From the NCBI GenBank assembly GCA_903895005.1, contig CAITSH010000422.1, positions 1 to 16,077 on the forward strand: 16,077 nt of DNA. The letters are read 5' to 3'. The translations under genes were made by a program, and so were the position numbers. The notes under the pieces were generated by a model. The model saw only the letters and a list, made by a program, of their open reading frames with translations. It did no database searches and was not told the origin of the DNA. The DNA comes from an uncultured Pseudomonadota bacterium. GTDB lineage: Bacteria > Pseudomonadota > Gammaproteobacteria > Burkholderiales > SG8-39. Below, in pieces: positions 7,605-14,514 of this stretch (positions are counted from its first letter, which is position 1; each line of letters begins with the position of its first letter).

Positions 7605-7982
7605 ATGATGTTTAATGACGAGAGCAACTTTAACGCCAAATTAGACCTTCTTTCCGGGGAGAACCGCGACCTGCGCATTGCCCGGTCCGCCGTCGAAGCC
7701 GAACTATCGAAATTGAAACGCCTGATGCAGGAAATTGCGGACTACACGAATGATCGGCTCGACACCCTGGTACGGCAAGCCCGGAATGCGCTTAACGAGG
7801 CATATTGCATGCGGTTCTCGTACGAGTCAAAGTACGCGGTTCAGACTGCGCGCGACGGCAACAAGGGAGGGTTGGGCGTGAGCATAGCTTCCATGGAACT
7901 GGCTGCAACCGCGATTCTCGATACAGCGATCGAGCTGAGGGCCTACGTGCGCAGCGCGCTCAGCACTTTTCGATCATCCTGA
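7605..7982 (+). CDS. Small coiled-coil protein, paralogue A
   Basis: I do not recognise a named family. The 125-residue protein has no signal peptide or membrane segment and is mostly helical by composition. Residues 9-66 form a probable coiled coil and align without gaps to residues 8-65 of the protein at 8624, with 24 of 58 identical (shared ENR.LR, DY, L..LV..AR.AL). The middle (about 67-93) contains a less regular stretch with C68 and GNKGGLG; a second helix follows to the end (MELAATAILDTAIELRAYV). A run of seven G at 7591-7597 can serve as Shine-Dalgarno for the ATG ATG start. It is the first gene after the regulator-controlled promoter and is followed after 24 bp by the alanine-rich gene. 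A structural or scaffolding role is a guess. Confidence 0.72.
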   Translation: MMFNDESNFNAKLDLLSGENRDLRIARSAVEAELSKLKRLMQEIADYTNDRLDTLVRQARNALNEAYCMRFSYESKYAVQTARDGNKGGLGVSIASMELAATAILDTAIELRAYVRSALSTFRSS

Positions 7983-8006
7983 CCCCCGCACGCCGGGACC
8001 AACGCC

Positions 8007-8504
8007 ATGAACACCAAAAAGCGCGCAACGCGCACGCCATCAAAGGTCAAAGTACCGACTGGCAAAGCCAGCCTGGACGCGCGCGTGCTGGCCATCGAAA
8101 CCGAAATGGCGGCCTTGCGAGAAGGCCACGTTCGCGTCAGCTCGCGCTATTCCGAAGCCCTGAGTTCGCTCAAGGATCTGACCTTGCAGGCACTGGAGAC
8201 CGCCAAACGGGCGGCACATTCGGCGGAAAATTCCGCGATTGCAGCCAGGCATGCGGCAACCGCGGCACAGGAAGCCTCGGTAAGCTCCGTCTATGCCGCA
8301 GCCGAGGCCGCAGCCGAGGCCGCCAGCGCGGCTGCAACGGCAGCCGCCGCCGCATCAACGGCAGCGGCCCACCAGGCCGAACAGGCTTCGCTGCAAGCGG
8401 CGGCCGATGCATCCGATGCCTCGAGCCTCGCCTCGTATGCCGCAGCCGAGGCGGTCAAGATGTCCAACGCCGCATCCAAGTCGGCACAAAAAGCACGCAA
8501 GTAA
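8007..8504 (+). CDS. Alanine-rich coiled-coil protein
   Basis: This 165-residue protein is not one I can name. Residues 1-20 are basic (KKR, SKVK, TGK), residues about 22-70 look like an ordinary coiled coil (LDARVLAIETEMAALREG), and residues about 65-165 are an almost unbroken alanine-rich helix without glycine or proline. Residues 96-126 are the most extreme, with runs such as AAEAAAEAASAAATAAAAA. It ends in a basic SAQKARK. There is no signal peptide. Such composition occurs in phasin-like, linker-histone-like and fibrous proteins, and similarity to these would be compositional rather than proof. The Shine-Dalgarno is weak (CGGGA near 7992), so it may depend on coupling to the gene before. 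Repetitive GCC/GCA codons here could allow length variation by slippage. Confidence 0.7.
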   Translation: MNTKKRATRTPSKVKVPTGKASLDARVLAIETEMAALREGHVRVSSRYSEALSSLKDLTLQALETAKRAAHSAENSAIAARHAATAAQEASVSSVYAAAEAAAEAASAAATAAAAASTAAAHQAEQASLQAAADASDASSLASYAAAEAVKMSNAASKSAQKARK

Positions 8505-8522
8505 GCAATCGCGCGGGACAAC

Positions 8523-8543
8523 ACGCCCGACAATCCCGGGCGT
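8523..8543. promoter_or_regulatory. Intercistronic hairpin
   Basis: ACGCCCG (8523-8529) and CGGGCGT (8537-8543) form a perfect 7-bp stem with a 7-nt loop, just after the alanine-rich gene. A second possible stem, CACCG with CGGTG, follows immediately. There is no run of T, so partial termination or mRNA processing within the cassette is more likely than full termination. Confidence 0.35.
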
Positions 8544-8623
8544 ACACCGTTTTAAAACCCGGATACGGTGCGCTGCCTGCGAGCTGCGCGGCGTCGAAAA
8601 AACACCGGCAGGGGAGCATTCGA

Positions 8624-8974
8624 GTGAGTGAATCCGAAAAAAAGTTTCGCGCAACACTGGACAGCCTGAACGAAGAAAATCGCAAGCTGCGACGTTTGCA
8701 GTTCCAGGTGGACGGGCAACTGGCCGCGGTAAAAATGCTGCTGCTCGAGACCGTCGACTACCTGCGCAACCAGCTCGAAAAACTGGTCTCGGACGCCAGG
8801 CTTGCGCTGAGCGCCTCAAAGAGCGCGGCCAACGCAGCGCGCAATGCAAACCCGACCACGCAGATCGAATCGTCCGAATCGGCCGAACGCGCTTCAACGG
8901 CGGCCTTCGACAGGGCGATGGAAATGCTGGGCTACCTGGGCGGCTTGGCCGCAGATCCGGCGTTTCCGGTTTAG
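8624..8974 (+). CDS. Small coiled-coil protein, paralogue B (GTG start)
   Basis: This 116-residue protein starts at GTG 8624, chosen because GGGGAG at 8611-8616 lies 7 nt upstream and because similarity to the first cassette protein begins there. The same frame is open far upstream, but that part overlaps the two preceding genes and is arginine- and glycine-rich shadow sequence. Residues 8-65 form a coiled coil with SLNEENRKLRR, LLETVDYLRNQLEKLV and ARLALSAS, 24/58 identical to paralogue A. Residues 66-82 are alanine- and asparagine-rich, and a last helix (STAAFDRAMEMLGYLGGLA) resembles the end of paralogue A. No export signal. The pair plus the alanine-rich gene suggests an internal duplication and a filament- or complex-forming set. 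Function unknown. Confidence 0.7.
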   Translation: MSESEKKFRATLDSLNEENRKLRRLQFQVDGQLAAVKMLLLETVDYLRNQLEKLVSDARLALSASKSAANAARNANPTTQIESSESAERASTAAFDRAMEMLGYLGGLAADPAFPV

Positions 8975-9044
8975 GCCTCCGGCCGGCGAGGCAGGCATTC
9001 CGGGGCGACAGGTGGAAAGTTGCCGCGCGATTGAACTGGCGGGA

Positions 9045-9503
9045 CTAAGCCTTTGGTGCGCGCCGCGCAGGCTTCTTTGGCCGGTTGACTGCCGACTTGG
9101 AAGCCAACTCCGAAATCAGCCCTTTCTGGGCGTAGCGCGTCATGGATTGAAACGTATCGAGAAGCAACTTCTCATCAGCGGAGAGTTCGACTGCGCGAAA
9201 AATGGATTTCTCACCCTTCGCCAGCCAACGAGCTCTAACATCGAGCATATCGGCGATAAAAAACAGCCTGTCCGCGTGAATGTTCGCCGTTGGTGACCTG
9301 AGCCAGTCGTAACAGCGCTGCCGGCTGATCGGCATAGCCGGATAGGCGGCCGTCCAGAGCTCCTGCAAGGTCTTCGCCGACTCTTTATCAACCGAGTGTC
9401 CGGCGCGAACCATGGCCGCCTTGAGGCGTTCGCCAAAGTGCTGCGGCGTCTCTGCAAAAGGCAGGGACTGGCAGCTTTCGTCCCAATTCAGGCTTTTTTT
9501 CAT
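9045..9503 (-). CDS. XRE-like HTH regulator, copy 2
   Basis: This 152-residue protein is 127/148 identical to the regulator ending at 6812, with a 6-residue gap after MKK(S/T). The HTH region (MPISRQRCYDWLRSP, 57-71) and the segment after it are the same apart from one Ser/Thr change at 72 and Arg for Ser at 90, so both copies should read the same DNA sequence. Most differences lie in the last 25 residues, before the shared basic tail KKPARRAPK. The ATG at 9503 was chosen over an upstream ATG at 9545 by comparison of the two copies. It is divergent from the outer membrane protein gene and convergent with the coiled-coil cassette. The DNA similarity continues upstream past the start codon, so the promoter region was duplicated with it. 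Confidence 0.82.
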   Translation of the reverse strand: MKKSLNWDESCQSLPFAETPQHFGERLKAAMVRAGHSVDKESAKTLQELWTAAYPAMPISRQRCYDWLRSPTANIHADRLFFIADMLDVRARWLAKGEKSIFRAVELSADEKLLLDTFQSMTRYAQKGLISELASKSAVNRPKKPARRAPKA

Positions 9504-9513
9504 TCTAAGACGA

Positions 9514-9519
9514 ATGATA
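9514..9519 (-). promoter_or_regulatory. Possible -10 box of regulator copy 2
   Basis: TATCAT on the minus strand, 10 nt before the ATG, exactly as in copy 1. A -10 here would place the start of transcription about 4 nt before the ATG. No convincing -35 is present. Confidence 0.35.
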
Positions 9520-9586
9520 CCGCATCGAAGCAGCACCAAATCCAAACGAGGCGCGAAGCATTTTTCCCAACATAAATAAAAATTTA

Positions 9587-9615
9587 TTGATAATAAATAA
9601 AATTTTATTTACAAT
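9587..9615 (+). promoter_or_regulatory. Sigma70-type promoter of the outer membrane protein gene
   Basis: TTGATA (9587-9592, 5/6) and TACAAT (9610-9615, 5/6) are separated by 17 bp, the ideal spacing. Transcription should begin near 9622, giving a leader of about 110 nt. The downstream TTTTATTTACAATTTA (9603-9618) matches 14/16 with 7407-7422 in the cassette promoter. Confidence 0.72.
9594..9611. promoter_or_regulatory. Probable operator, perfect 18-bp AT palindrome
   Basis: TAAATAAAATTTTATTTA is its own reverse complement and occupies the spacer of the promoter at 9587-9615. A second, smaller inverted repeat (AATAAA/TTTATT, 9575-9588) lies just upstream and overlaps the -35. The position is classic for a repressor operator. 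The divergent XRE-like gene is the likely source of the repressor, by inference. Confidence 0.65.
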
Positions 9616-9730
9616 TTAACCCGGCCTGCCTTTAAAAGCAGTCCATCAAAGCGAACCGAAAGCAATCCACGCCTCAACGTATGCCGGGGAATACATACCA
9701 CGGCGACCAAAACGATTCAGGGAGCAAAAA

Positions 9731-10396
9731 ATGGACAAGAAAATAAAAAACGGCATTCGGACGATGTCAGTGCTCGCATTGGGCCTAAGCGGGGCTTTCG
9801 CCACAACCCTCGCGAGCGCCGCCGGTGAGGGGTTCTACGTAGACGGATCGCTGGGACGCATGACAGCGAATATTTCAAATGGCGCCGCGGCTGGCTCCAC
9901 GACCAATGACACGGACAATACCTACTCGCTGGGCGGGGGATACAACGTCAACCAGTACTTTGGCGTCGAGGGCGGGTATCAGGATCTTGGCAAAGTATCC
10001 GCCTCTTGGAGTGGCGCTGGCACCGTACGCAGCGGGGGCAACACCTTCGTGGGCACAGGAGCCGCAAGCCTGTCCGCCAAGGTAAACGGCTGGTACCTAG
10101 GACCGACCGTGTCGTTCCCGATCAATGATCAGTTCTCAATCGGCGCCAGGGCTGGCTGGTTCAATTGGAAGACCGAATTGAGCGCGGCGTTCACGGCAGC
10201 CGGCACCCTTAACGGCACTCCTGTCGCAGCTGGCGGCTCTGGCAGCGCAACCGCCAAACAGACCGATACCTACATCGGCGTAGGCGGCCTGTACAAGGTC
10301 AATAAGAACGTGGGCATTTCCTTGGGCTATACCGAATACAAGATCGATACCTACACCGCGAAAAACTGGACCCTCGGCGCCCGGTACTCGTTCTGA
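9731..10396 (+). CDS. Small beta-barrel outer membrane protein (opacity/OmpW-like class)
   Basis: This 221-residue protein has a signal peptide cleaved after ASA (residue 30; mature AGEGFYVDGSLG). The mature 190 residues show alternating strands typical of eight-stranded barrels: GFYVDGSLGRM, TYSLGGGYNV, YFGVEGGYQDLG, NGWYLGPTVSFPI, FSIGARAGWFNWK, TYIGVGGLYKV, GISLGYTEYKI and a last strand WTLGARYSF. The terminal Phe is the signal read by the BAM assembly machinery. Loops around 49-62, 90-113 and 150-175 are rich in Gly, Ala, Ser and Thr. AGGGAG at 9719-9724 supports the ATG. It is transcribed from the palindrome-controlled promoter and followed by a strong terminator, so it is a single-gene transcript. 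Channel, adhesin or structural roles are all possible. Confidence 0.88.
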   Translation: MDKKIKNGIRTMSVLALGLSGAFATTLASAAGEGFYVDGSLGRMTANISNGAAAGSTTNDTDNTYSLGGGYNVNQYFGVEGGYQDLGKVSASWSGAGTVRSGGNTFVGTGAASLSAKVNGWYLGPTVSFPINDQFSIGARAGWFNWKTELSAAFTAAGTLNGTPVAAGGSGSATAKQTDTYIGVGGLYKVNKNVGISLGYTEYKIDTYTAKNWTLGARYSF

Positions 10397-10469
10397 TCGA
10401 AAGCGCGCCTTCGAAGCGGCTGCCTCTGGGATTGTTATGAGCTGGCTGCGACAAAACGCGATTCGAATC

Positions 10470-10498
10470 AAACGCCACCCTTGCGGTGGCGTTTTTTT
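10470..10498 (+). terminator. Intrinsic terminator after the outer membrane protein gene
   Basis: AAACGCCACC (10470-10479) pairs perfectly with GGTGGCGTTT (10485-10494) over 10 bp with a 5-nt loop, and T continues to 10498. It lies 73 bp after the stop codon. Confidence 0.9.
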
Positions 10499-10578
10499 AT
10501 TTTCGCCACGCTTCATGACCACGCCCACCGCCACCGCTCACACCGAGCAAACATGACCGACAACAAGGAGATATTGGA

Positions 10579-11259
10579 ATGCGAAATACGGAACGAACAT
10601 TTGCGCTGACATTTTGCGTACTGGCCGCGATGCTGAGCGGCTGCGCCTCCATCACCGGCACCACCGCCCAAAGCGTATCGGTGCAAACGCGAGATCAGGC
10701 CGGATCAGAAGTCACAGCGGTCGCCTGTGAGCTCAGCAACAACAAGGGAAAATGGTTTGTCACCACACCGGGCTCCACCACCATCACGCGCTCGAACGAC
10801 GACATGCAGGTGATGTGCAAAAAAGAAGGCACTGAACCGGGTCGGGCCGCGATTGTTTCGGCAACCAAGGGTTCCATGTGGGGTAATATCATATTCGGCG
10901 GCGGCATCGGCGCGATCGTCGATCACAACAACGGCTCAGCCTACGAATATCCGAATTTCATACAGGTCGTGATGGGTGCGTTCACACGCGTGGAACCGCC
11001 CAAGGAGACCCAGACATCAGGCGCATCACAAGCGGGCTCCTCCCCCATACCGGCAAGCCCCGGGGCCACAACCTCCGCCCTGAACCCGACAGCATCCGGC
11101 GCCCCGGTGAGCTTCACGCCGGCCAGCACCCCGGTACCTGTCTCGTCCCTGACCATGGAAGAAAAACTGGCAGACCTGAAGCGGCTTCGGGATGGTGGCC
11201 TTGTCAGCCAGGAAATCTATCTCGAGCGGCAACGCCTTTTACTGGACAACAAGCGCTGA
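10579..11259 (+). CDS. Lipoprotein with glycine-rich motif and SHOCT-like tail
   Basis: This 226-residue protein has a lipoprotein signal (LSGC, lipid-modified C22). Its core (24-136) contains C50 and C80, which could form a disulfide, and the block WGNIIFGGGIGAIVDHNNG at 101-119 followed by YEYP, a pattern common in small envelope lipoproteins. Residues about 138-190 are a Pro/Ser/Thr/Ala linker. Residues 193-223 (EEKLADLKRLRDGGLVSQEI then YLERQRLLL) look like a SHOCT short C-terminal domain, a putative oligomerisation or binding module. AAGGAGAT at 10563-10570 supports the ATG. The residue after C22 is Ala, so outer membrane sorting is expected. It is separated from the barrel gene by a terminator and shares its tail with the next lipoprotein. 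The role is unknown. Confidence 0.85.
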   Translation: MRNTERTFALTFCVLAAMLSGCASITGTTAQSVSVQTRDQAGSEVTAVACELSNNKGKWFVTTPGSTTITRSNDDMQVMCKKEGTEPGRAAIVSATKGSMWGNIIFGGGIGAIVDHNNGSAYEYPNFIQVVMGAFTRVEPPKETQTSGASQAGSSPIPASPGATTSALNPTASGAPVSFTPASTPVPVSSLTMEEKLADLKRLRDGGLVSQEIYLERQRLLLDNKR

Positions 11260-11349
11260 CGCCGACACTGTTTCGGGTACTTAAATGGCGGTCACAGCGA
11301 CAAGAGCTTCGGGCGGCGCCGCAATGCAAACTTTGAATAGGAAGCAAGG

Positions 11350-11943
11350 ATGATGATTTCAAAAACGGCGCTTACGGCGCTAGCCCTATGCGCCATTGCA
11401 GGATGCGCCTCGGTACCTATGGGCGATCCGGCGCTAGATGCTAGCCTGAAGACGTTTGCGACAAAACCCGGCGTGGCTGGCCTTTACATCTACCGCAACG
11501 AGAACTTCGGTGCCGCACTGCGGATGGACGTGGAAGTTGACGGCCAACCGTTGGGTCAGACCGCTGCGAAGACGTACTTCTACAAGGAAGTCCCGCCCGG
11601 CAAACACGTCGTGACGTCGCGCTCAGAAAACAATGACACCATCGACGTCGACACAGCCGGAGGCAAGCTGTATTTCATCTGGCAGGAAGTCAAAATGGGC
11701 CTACTTTACGCGCGCACCAAACTGAACCTGATGGGCGAGGAGGAGGGCAAAAAGGGCGTACTCGAATCCAAGCTCGCCGCCCCAAGCGCCGCTTCGCTCG
11801 AAGGTAAGGTTAATGTATCCACAAGTGCGCCAAGAAGCGTGGACGAACAACTCGCAGCACTGAAAGCACTGCGCGAAAAAGACCTCATCACGCAAGAAAT
11901 TTATCTGGAACGGCAACGGGCGCTGCTAGACGGCAAACCCTAA
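11350..11943 (+). CDS. DUF2846-type lipoprotein with SHOCT-like tail
   Basis: This 197-residue protein has a lipobox IAGC (C19). Residues about 36-143 look like DUF2846 (GVAGLYIYRNENFGAALRM, then VDGQPLGQ, TYFYKEVPPGKH and KLYFIWQEVKMG), an envelope domain of unknown function. Residues 164-194 (VDEQLAALKALREKDLITQE then IYLERQRALLDGK) are a SHOCT-like tail almost the same as in the preceding lipoprotein (QEIYLERQR is identical). Two ATG codons in a row (11350 and 11353) are possible starts; AGGAAG at 11339-11344 suits either. It lies 90 bp after the first lipoprotein, with no terminator seen between, so the two are likely co-expressed and may interact through their tails. Confidence 0.85.
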   Translation: MMISKTALTALALCAIAGCASVPMGDPALDASLKTFATKPGVAGLYIYRNENFGAALRMDVEVDGQPLGQTAAKTYFYKEVPPGKHVVTSRSENNDTIDVDTAGGKLYFIWQEVKMGLLYARTKLNLMGEEEGKKGVLESKLAAPSAASLEGKVNVSTSAPRSVDEQLAALKALREKDLITQEIYLERQRALLDGKP

Positions 11944-12191
11944 GGGCATTTATCGAAATGGCTAGCAGCAATCCTCAGACAATGAGGTGAAAGCGGAGCC
12001 TGCTACTTAATTCCGTACCAAATCACGAGCATCATAAAAGGGTACTCGCGATAGCGCCCTGGAATCCCCGCGCTAGACTGTCATTCTTAGCGCGGGAAGT
12101 GAATCGAATATAGCGGCTCGAATTAAAGGGGCTGCCCCCGTTTATCTCGCGCGGCGTCCCAGCCTGCGGCACTCGTGCAAGGCCAAGCCGC
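11944..12191. other. Gene-free stretch with two hairpins
   Basis: No gene is seen between the lipoprotein stop and the convergent Bug gene. It holds a perfect 9-bp stem CCCGCGCTA/TAGCGCGGG (12067-12075 and 12088-12096, 12-nt loop). Near 12125-12142 an imperfect AAAGGGG/CCCC..TTT hairpin, read on the minus strand, is followed by TTTAATT. The latter may terminate the Bug gene. Confidence 0.5.
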
Positions 12192-13181
12192 TTACTCGGC
12201 TTTGATCCCCGCCGCCTTCACCGCATCACCCCACTGCTTGATATCGGCGGCGATGGTCTTGGCGAATTCTTCGGGTGAGGATCCGTCCGGGTCCACGCCG
12301 ATCGCATCCAGGCGCGCGATGACGGACGGTTCGTTGACGACTTTTTTGACTTCGGCGGCGAACCTGTTGACCACGTCACGCGGTGTGCCCGCCGGTGCGA
12401 GCAGGCCGTTCCAGGTGATGGTCTGAAAGCCCGGGTAGGCCTCGGCAATGGCCGGCAGGCCGGGCAGTTGCGGTGCGCGCTTGAGGCTTGAGACACCGAG
12501 CAGCTTGATCTTGCCGCTCTTGGAGTGCTGGATCAGCTCGGAGGCGTTGCCAAAATACATTTGCACCACGCCTGCCACCAAGTCGGCCACCGCCGGTGCA
12601 CCGCCCTTATAGGGTATGTGCGCCATTTGCACGCCGGCACGCTGCACAAACAGCGCCCCGGACAAATGCCCGATCGAGCCGTTGCCGCCCGATGAGTAAT
12701 TGAGCTTGCCCGGGTTGGACTTCACGTAGGCAACAAACTCCTGCACCGTTTTGGCCGGCACCGACTCGTGAATGCCCAATACAAAGGGGTTGGTGCCCAC
12801 GATCGACACCGGTGCAAAGTCTTTGACCGGGTCGTAGCTGACCTTTTGCAAGAACGGCACGATGGCCATTTGCGACACCGCCGACATCAGCACGGTGTAG
12901 CCGTCCGCCGGGGACTTGGCGACAAACTCGGCGGCAATGGCCCCGCCCGCGCCCACGCGGTTCTCGACCACAAACTGCTGGCCGAGCGTGACGGAAAGGC
13001 GCTCGGCAACGATGCGCGCCTGCTGGTCGGTGTTACCGCCGGCGGCAAAGGGCACAACAATGCGCACCGGCTTGCTGGGCCAGGCCTGGGCGAGCGCGTT
13101 CGTGGCGAGCAGCGTTGCACCCAGGGCCGCGATGAGAAGGACGCCGGTGCCGAGTGTCTTGGTCTTGAAACTGGGTTTCAT
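12192..13181 (-). CDS. Third Bug/TctC family periplasmic receptor
   Basis: This 329-residue protein carries all Bug blocks: KPVRIVVPFAAGGNTD, FVVENRVGAGGAIAAE, SPADGYTVLMS, LNYSSGGNGSIGHLSGALF, and HIPYKGGAPAVADLVAG. The signal peptide ends at ALA (residue 31), leaving the usual Gln. I chose the ATG at 13181 because the minus strand has AGAGGAA a few bases before it and because the resulting leader is normal. An upstream ATG at 13220 would add 13 residues of non-leader sequence. It stands alone on the minus strand between the lipoproteins and the pilin gene, with no carrier or enzyme gene beside it, so its ligand cannot be inferred. Confidence 0.94.
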   Translation of the reverse strand: MKPSFKTKTLGTGVLLIAALGATLLATNALAQAWPSKPVRIVVPFAAGGNTDQQARIVAERLSVTLGQQFVVENRVGAGGAIAAEFVAKSPADGYTVLMSAVSQMAIVPFLQKVSYDPVKDFAPVSIVGTNPFVLGIHESVPAKTVQEFVAYVKSNPGKLNYSSGGNGSIGHLSGALFVQRAGVQMAHIPYKGGAPAVADLVAGVVQMYFGNASELIQHSKSGKIKLLGVSSLKRAPQLPGLPAIAEAYPGFQTITWNGLLAPAGTPRDVVNRFAAEVKKVVNEPSVIARLDAIGVDPDGSSPEEFAKTIAADIKQWGDAVKAAGIKAE

Positions 13182-13440
13182 GCAACATTCCTCTAGGTAT
13201 CTGGTTATCCGGGTAAACAAGCGGTGTCCGGTACGAGCGGCACGCCCTCACGCATTCGCCGCCCCCACCCCCGCAGGAAGCTATTTCCATGCCATTGCGA
13301 TAGCAGCCAAAACCTGCGCGACTTGAGGGCGCCCCCGAAGCAGCGCGAGGACAATTCAAAGAGGTTTTGCAGTGCTCGCCATCCCAAGAGGCGCAGTGTG
13401 CCATGCCACGAAAAACGGCGGGCGTGCGTGCGGGCGCCCC
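13182..13440. other. Intergenic stretch, no gene seen
   Basis: This segment lies between the pilin terminator and the third Bug gene and should hold the Bug promoter on the minus strand. I see no convincing promoter pair, RNA gene or repeat. Confidence 0.5.
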
Positions 13441-13466
13441 AAAAAAAAGCCCCTCCGAAGAGGGGC
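13441..13466 (-). terminator. Intrinsic terminator of the pilin gene
   Basis: Read on the minus strand, GCCCCTC, a TTCG tetraloop and GAGGGGC form a perfect 7-bp stem, followed directly by eight T. UUCG loops are exceptionally stable. It lies 43 bp after the pilin stop. Confidence 0.93.
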
Positions 13467-13509
13467 TGCAGCCTGATCCCGAATTGAATCGGGTTTGTGA
13501 CGCTTTTTC

Positions 13510-13926
13510 TTAGCGGCAGGTCGCGGGCAGGTATTTGCCCGGCGCACCGACGCAGGACCAGGTCATGGTGCCGGTCGCCGAGTTCGGCGATGCGGTCATG
13601 GTGACGGTTACCGAAGCGCCCGTGCTGGTACCGGTGGCAGCGCCGGTAACAACGATCGTGCCGGCATTGTCCACAAGACCGGTGGCAACTTTGCCGACCA
13701 CGGCAATGGTCGCGCCGACACCAAAGCCGGTGGTGTTGGACGGGTCCGTTTGGTATTTCTCAGACAACTGCGTGCGCTGCGAGCTTGCGGCGAGCAGCAG
13801 CTCCGACACTTTCGCGCGAATGGTGTAGTCCTGGTAGGCAGGCAGCGCGACAGCCGCCAGGATGCCGATGATCGCAACCACGATCATCAGTTCGATCAGC
13901 GTAAAACCTTTTTGAATTTGCTTCAT
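13510..13926 (-). CDS. pilA: Type IV major pilin (PilA-like prepilin)
   Basis: This 138-residue prepilin has a short basic leader (MKQIQKG) cut after G7 by the PilD prepilin peptidase. The classic [27 protein letters not shown] helix begins there, with E12 as Glu5 of the mature protein. The globular part has the Thr/Gly/Val-rich strands of class IVa pilins, and C125 and C137 bracket the C-terminal D-region (disulfide loop). The minus strand has AGGGAG about 7 nt before the ATG at 13926; the upstream ATG at 13986 would bury the leader, so it was not chosen. The gene is monocistronic with its own terminator, as is usual for a highly expressed pilin. Twitching, adhesion and DNA uptake are the family roles. 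The symbol is given at family level. Confidence 0.93.
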   Translation of the reverse strand: MKQIQKGFTLIELMIVVAIIGILAAVALPAYQDYTIRAKVSELLLAASSQRTQLSEKYQTDPSNTTGFGVGATIAVVGKVATGLVDNAGTIVVTGAATGTSTGASVTVTMTASPNSATGTMTWSCVGAPGKYLPATCR

Positions 13927-13993
13927 GTGTAACTCCCTATGTATTTCGTTCACGGCCCAGACCATACCAAGCCATGCCAAGTGCAACGCAATT

Positions 13994-14030
13994 TTCAGGC
14001 CACTGATTCAGGCCACTGATTCAGGCCACT
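13994..14030. repeat. 13-bp tandem repeat, 2.8 copies
   Basis: TTCAGGCCACTGA is repeated exactly at 13994-14006 and 14007-14019, with 11 more bases at 14020-14030. It lies 68-104 bp upstream of the pilin ATG, within or next to its promoter/leader. Copy number change could tune pilin expression; that is an inference. Confidence 0.8.
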
Positions 14031-14041
14031 ACACCGCTGCT

Positions 14042-14070
14042 ATTTTCTTTTTATTCTTAACATTTGTAAA
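14042..14070 (-). promoter_or_regulatory. Possible pilin promoter
   Basis: On the minus strand TTTACA (14065-14070) and GAAAAT (14042-14047) are 17 bp apart in an AT-rich stretch. Transcription would begin just before the 13-bp repeats, giving a leader of about 110 nt. The -10 is only 4/6, so confidence is low. Confidence 0.35.
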
Positions 14071-14249
14071 TCAATTCATTACATCATTCGAGACCATGAC
14101 ACTCACATCGCCGCGCTTGCGTGGCGACGGCGTCTCTCCAATTCCTGTGGAAAGATTCCCGAAAAACCAGGAACGCTTGCGTTCGCGAGTCTAACCGCGA
14201 ACACTTGCGCGATGATGACAATTCGTTTCTCTTTTGCGCTTCGGGGACT

Positions 14250-14274
14250 GAGGTATTAATAAGGTTTATACCTC
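14250..14274. promoter_or_regulatory. Inverted repeat in AT-rich spot
   Basis: GAGGTAT (14250-14256) and ATACCTC (14268-14274) are perfect 7-bp arms around an 11-bp AT-rich centre. This could be an operator for a dimeric regulator or an RNA hairpin. No gene it would serve is evident. Confidence 0.35.
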
Positions 14275-14514
14275 GGGACCGCGGCCATTTGAGGCAGAAT
14301 GGCGCCAGCCTTAATGCGAGCGTTGTTTTTGGGAACTCCCGCGTTGATGTCAGGCTGCCCGGGCTCACCACCATCCCTGGCAGCCGCCCCCAATTCGCGC
14401 ACGCGATGTCGCGATCTTTGCACGCGAGGCCAGCCTGATGCAGATCGGCGCAGCGTAAGCGGCATGCGGCGGTCTGCGCACAAACTGCCCTTCTCCGGCC
14501 CTCACCGGTTCAAC

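Noticed and set aside
7805..8623. Long plus-strand frame of 389 codons ending at 8974
   Set aside because: Its first two thirds overlap the two upstream coiled-coil genes and are Arg/Gly-rich shadow sequence. Only the part from the GTG at 8624 has a ribosome site and a paralogue.
6812..9503. Toxin-antitoxin reading of the regulators with the small coiled-coil genes
   Set aside because: The regulators and coiled-coil genes are divergent or convergent rather than in one overlapping operon, and none of the small proteins shows a known toxin motif.
6812..9503. Composite transposon flanked by the two regulator copies
   Set aside because: The copies are direct repeats in orientation, but no transposase, terminal inverted repeats or target duplications are visible. 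A gene duplication explains them.
13927..13990. Sigma54 promoter for the pilin gene
   Set aside because: A GG-N10-GC pair can be found on the minus strand near 13955-13970, but the flanking bases fit the TGGCAC/TTGC consensus poorly.
13994..14030. CRISPR array
   Set aside because: The 13-bp units are directly adjacent with no spacers, and no cas genes are present.
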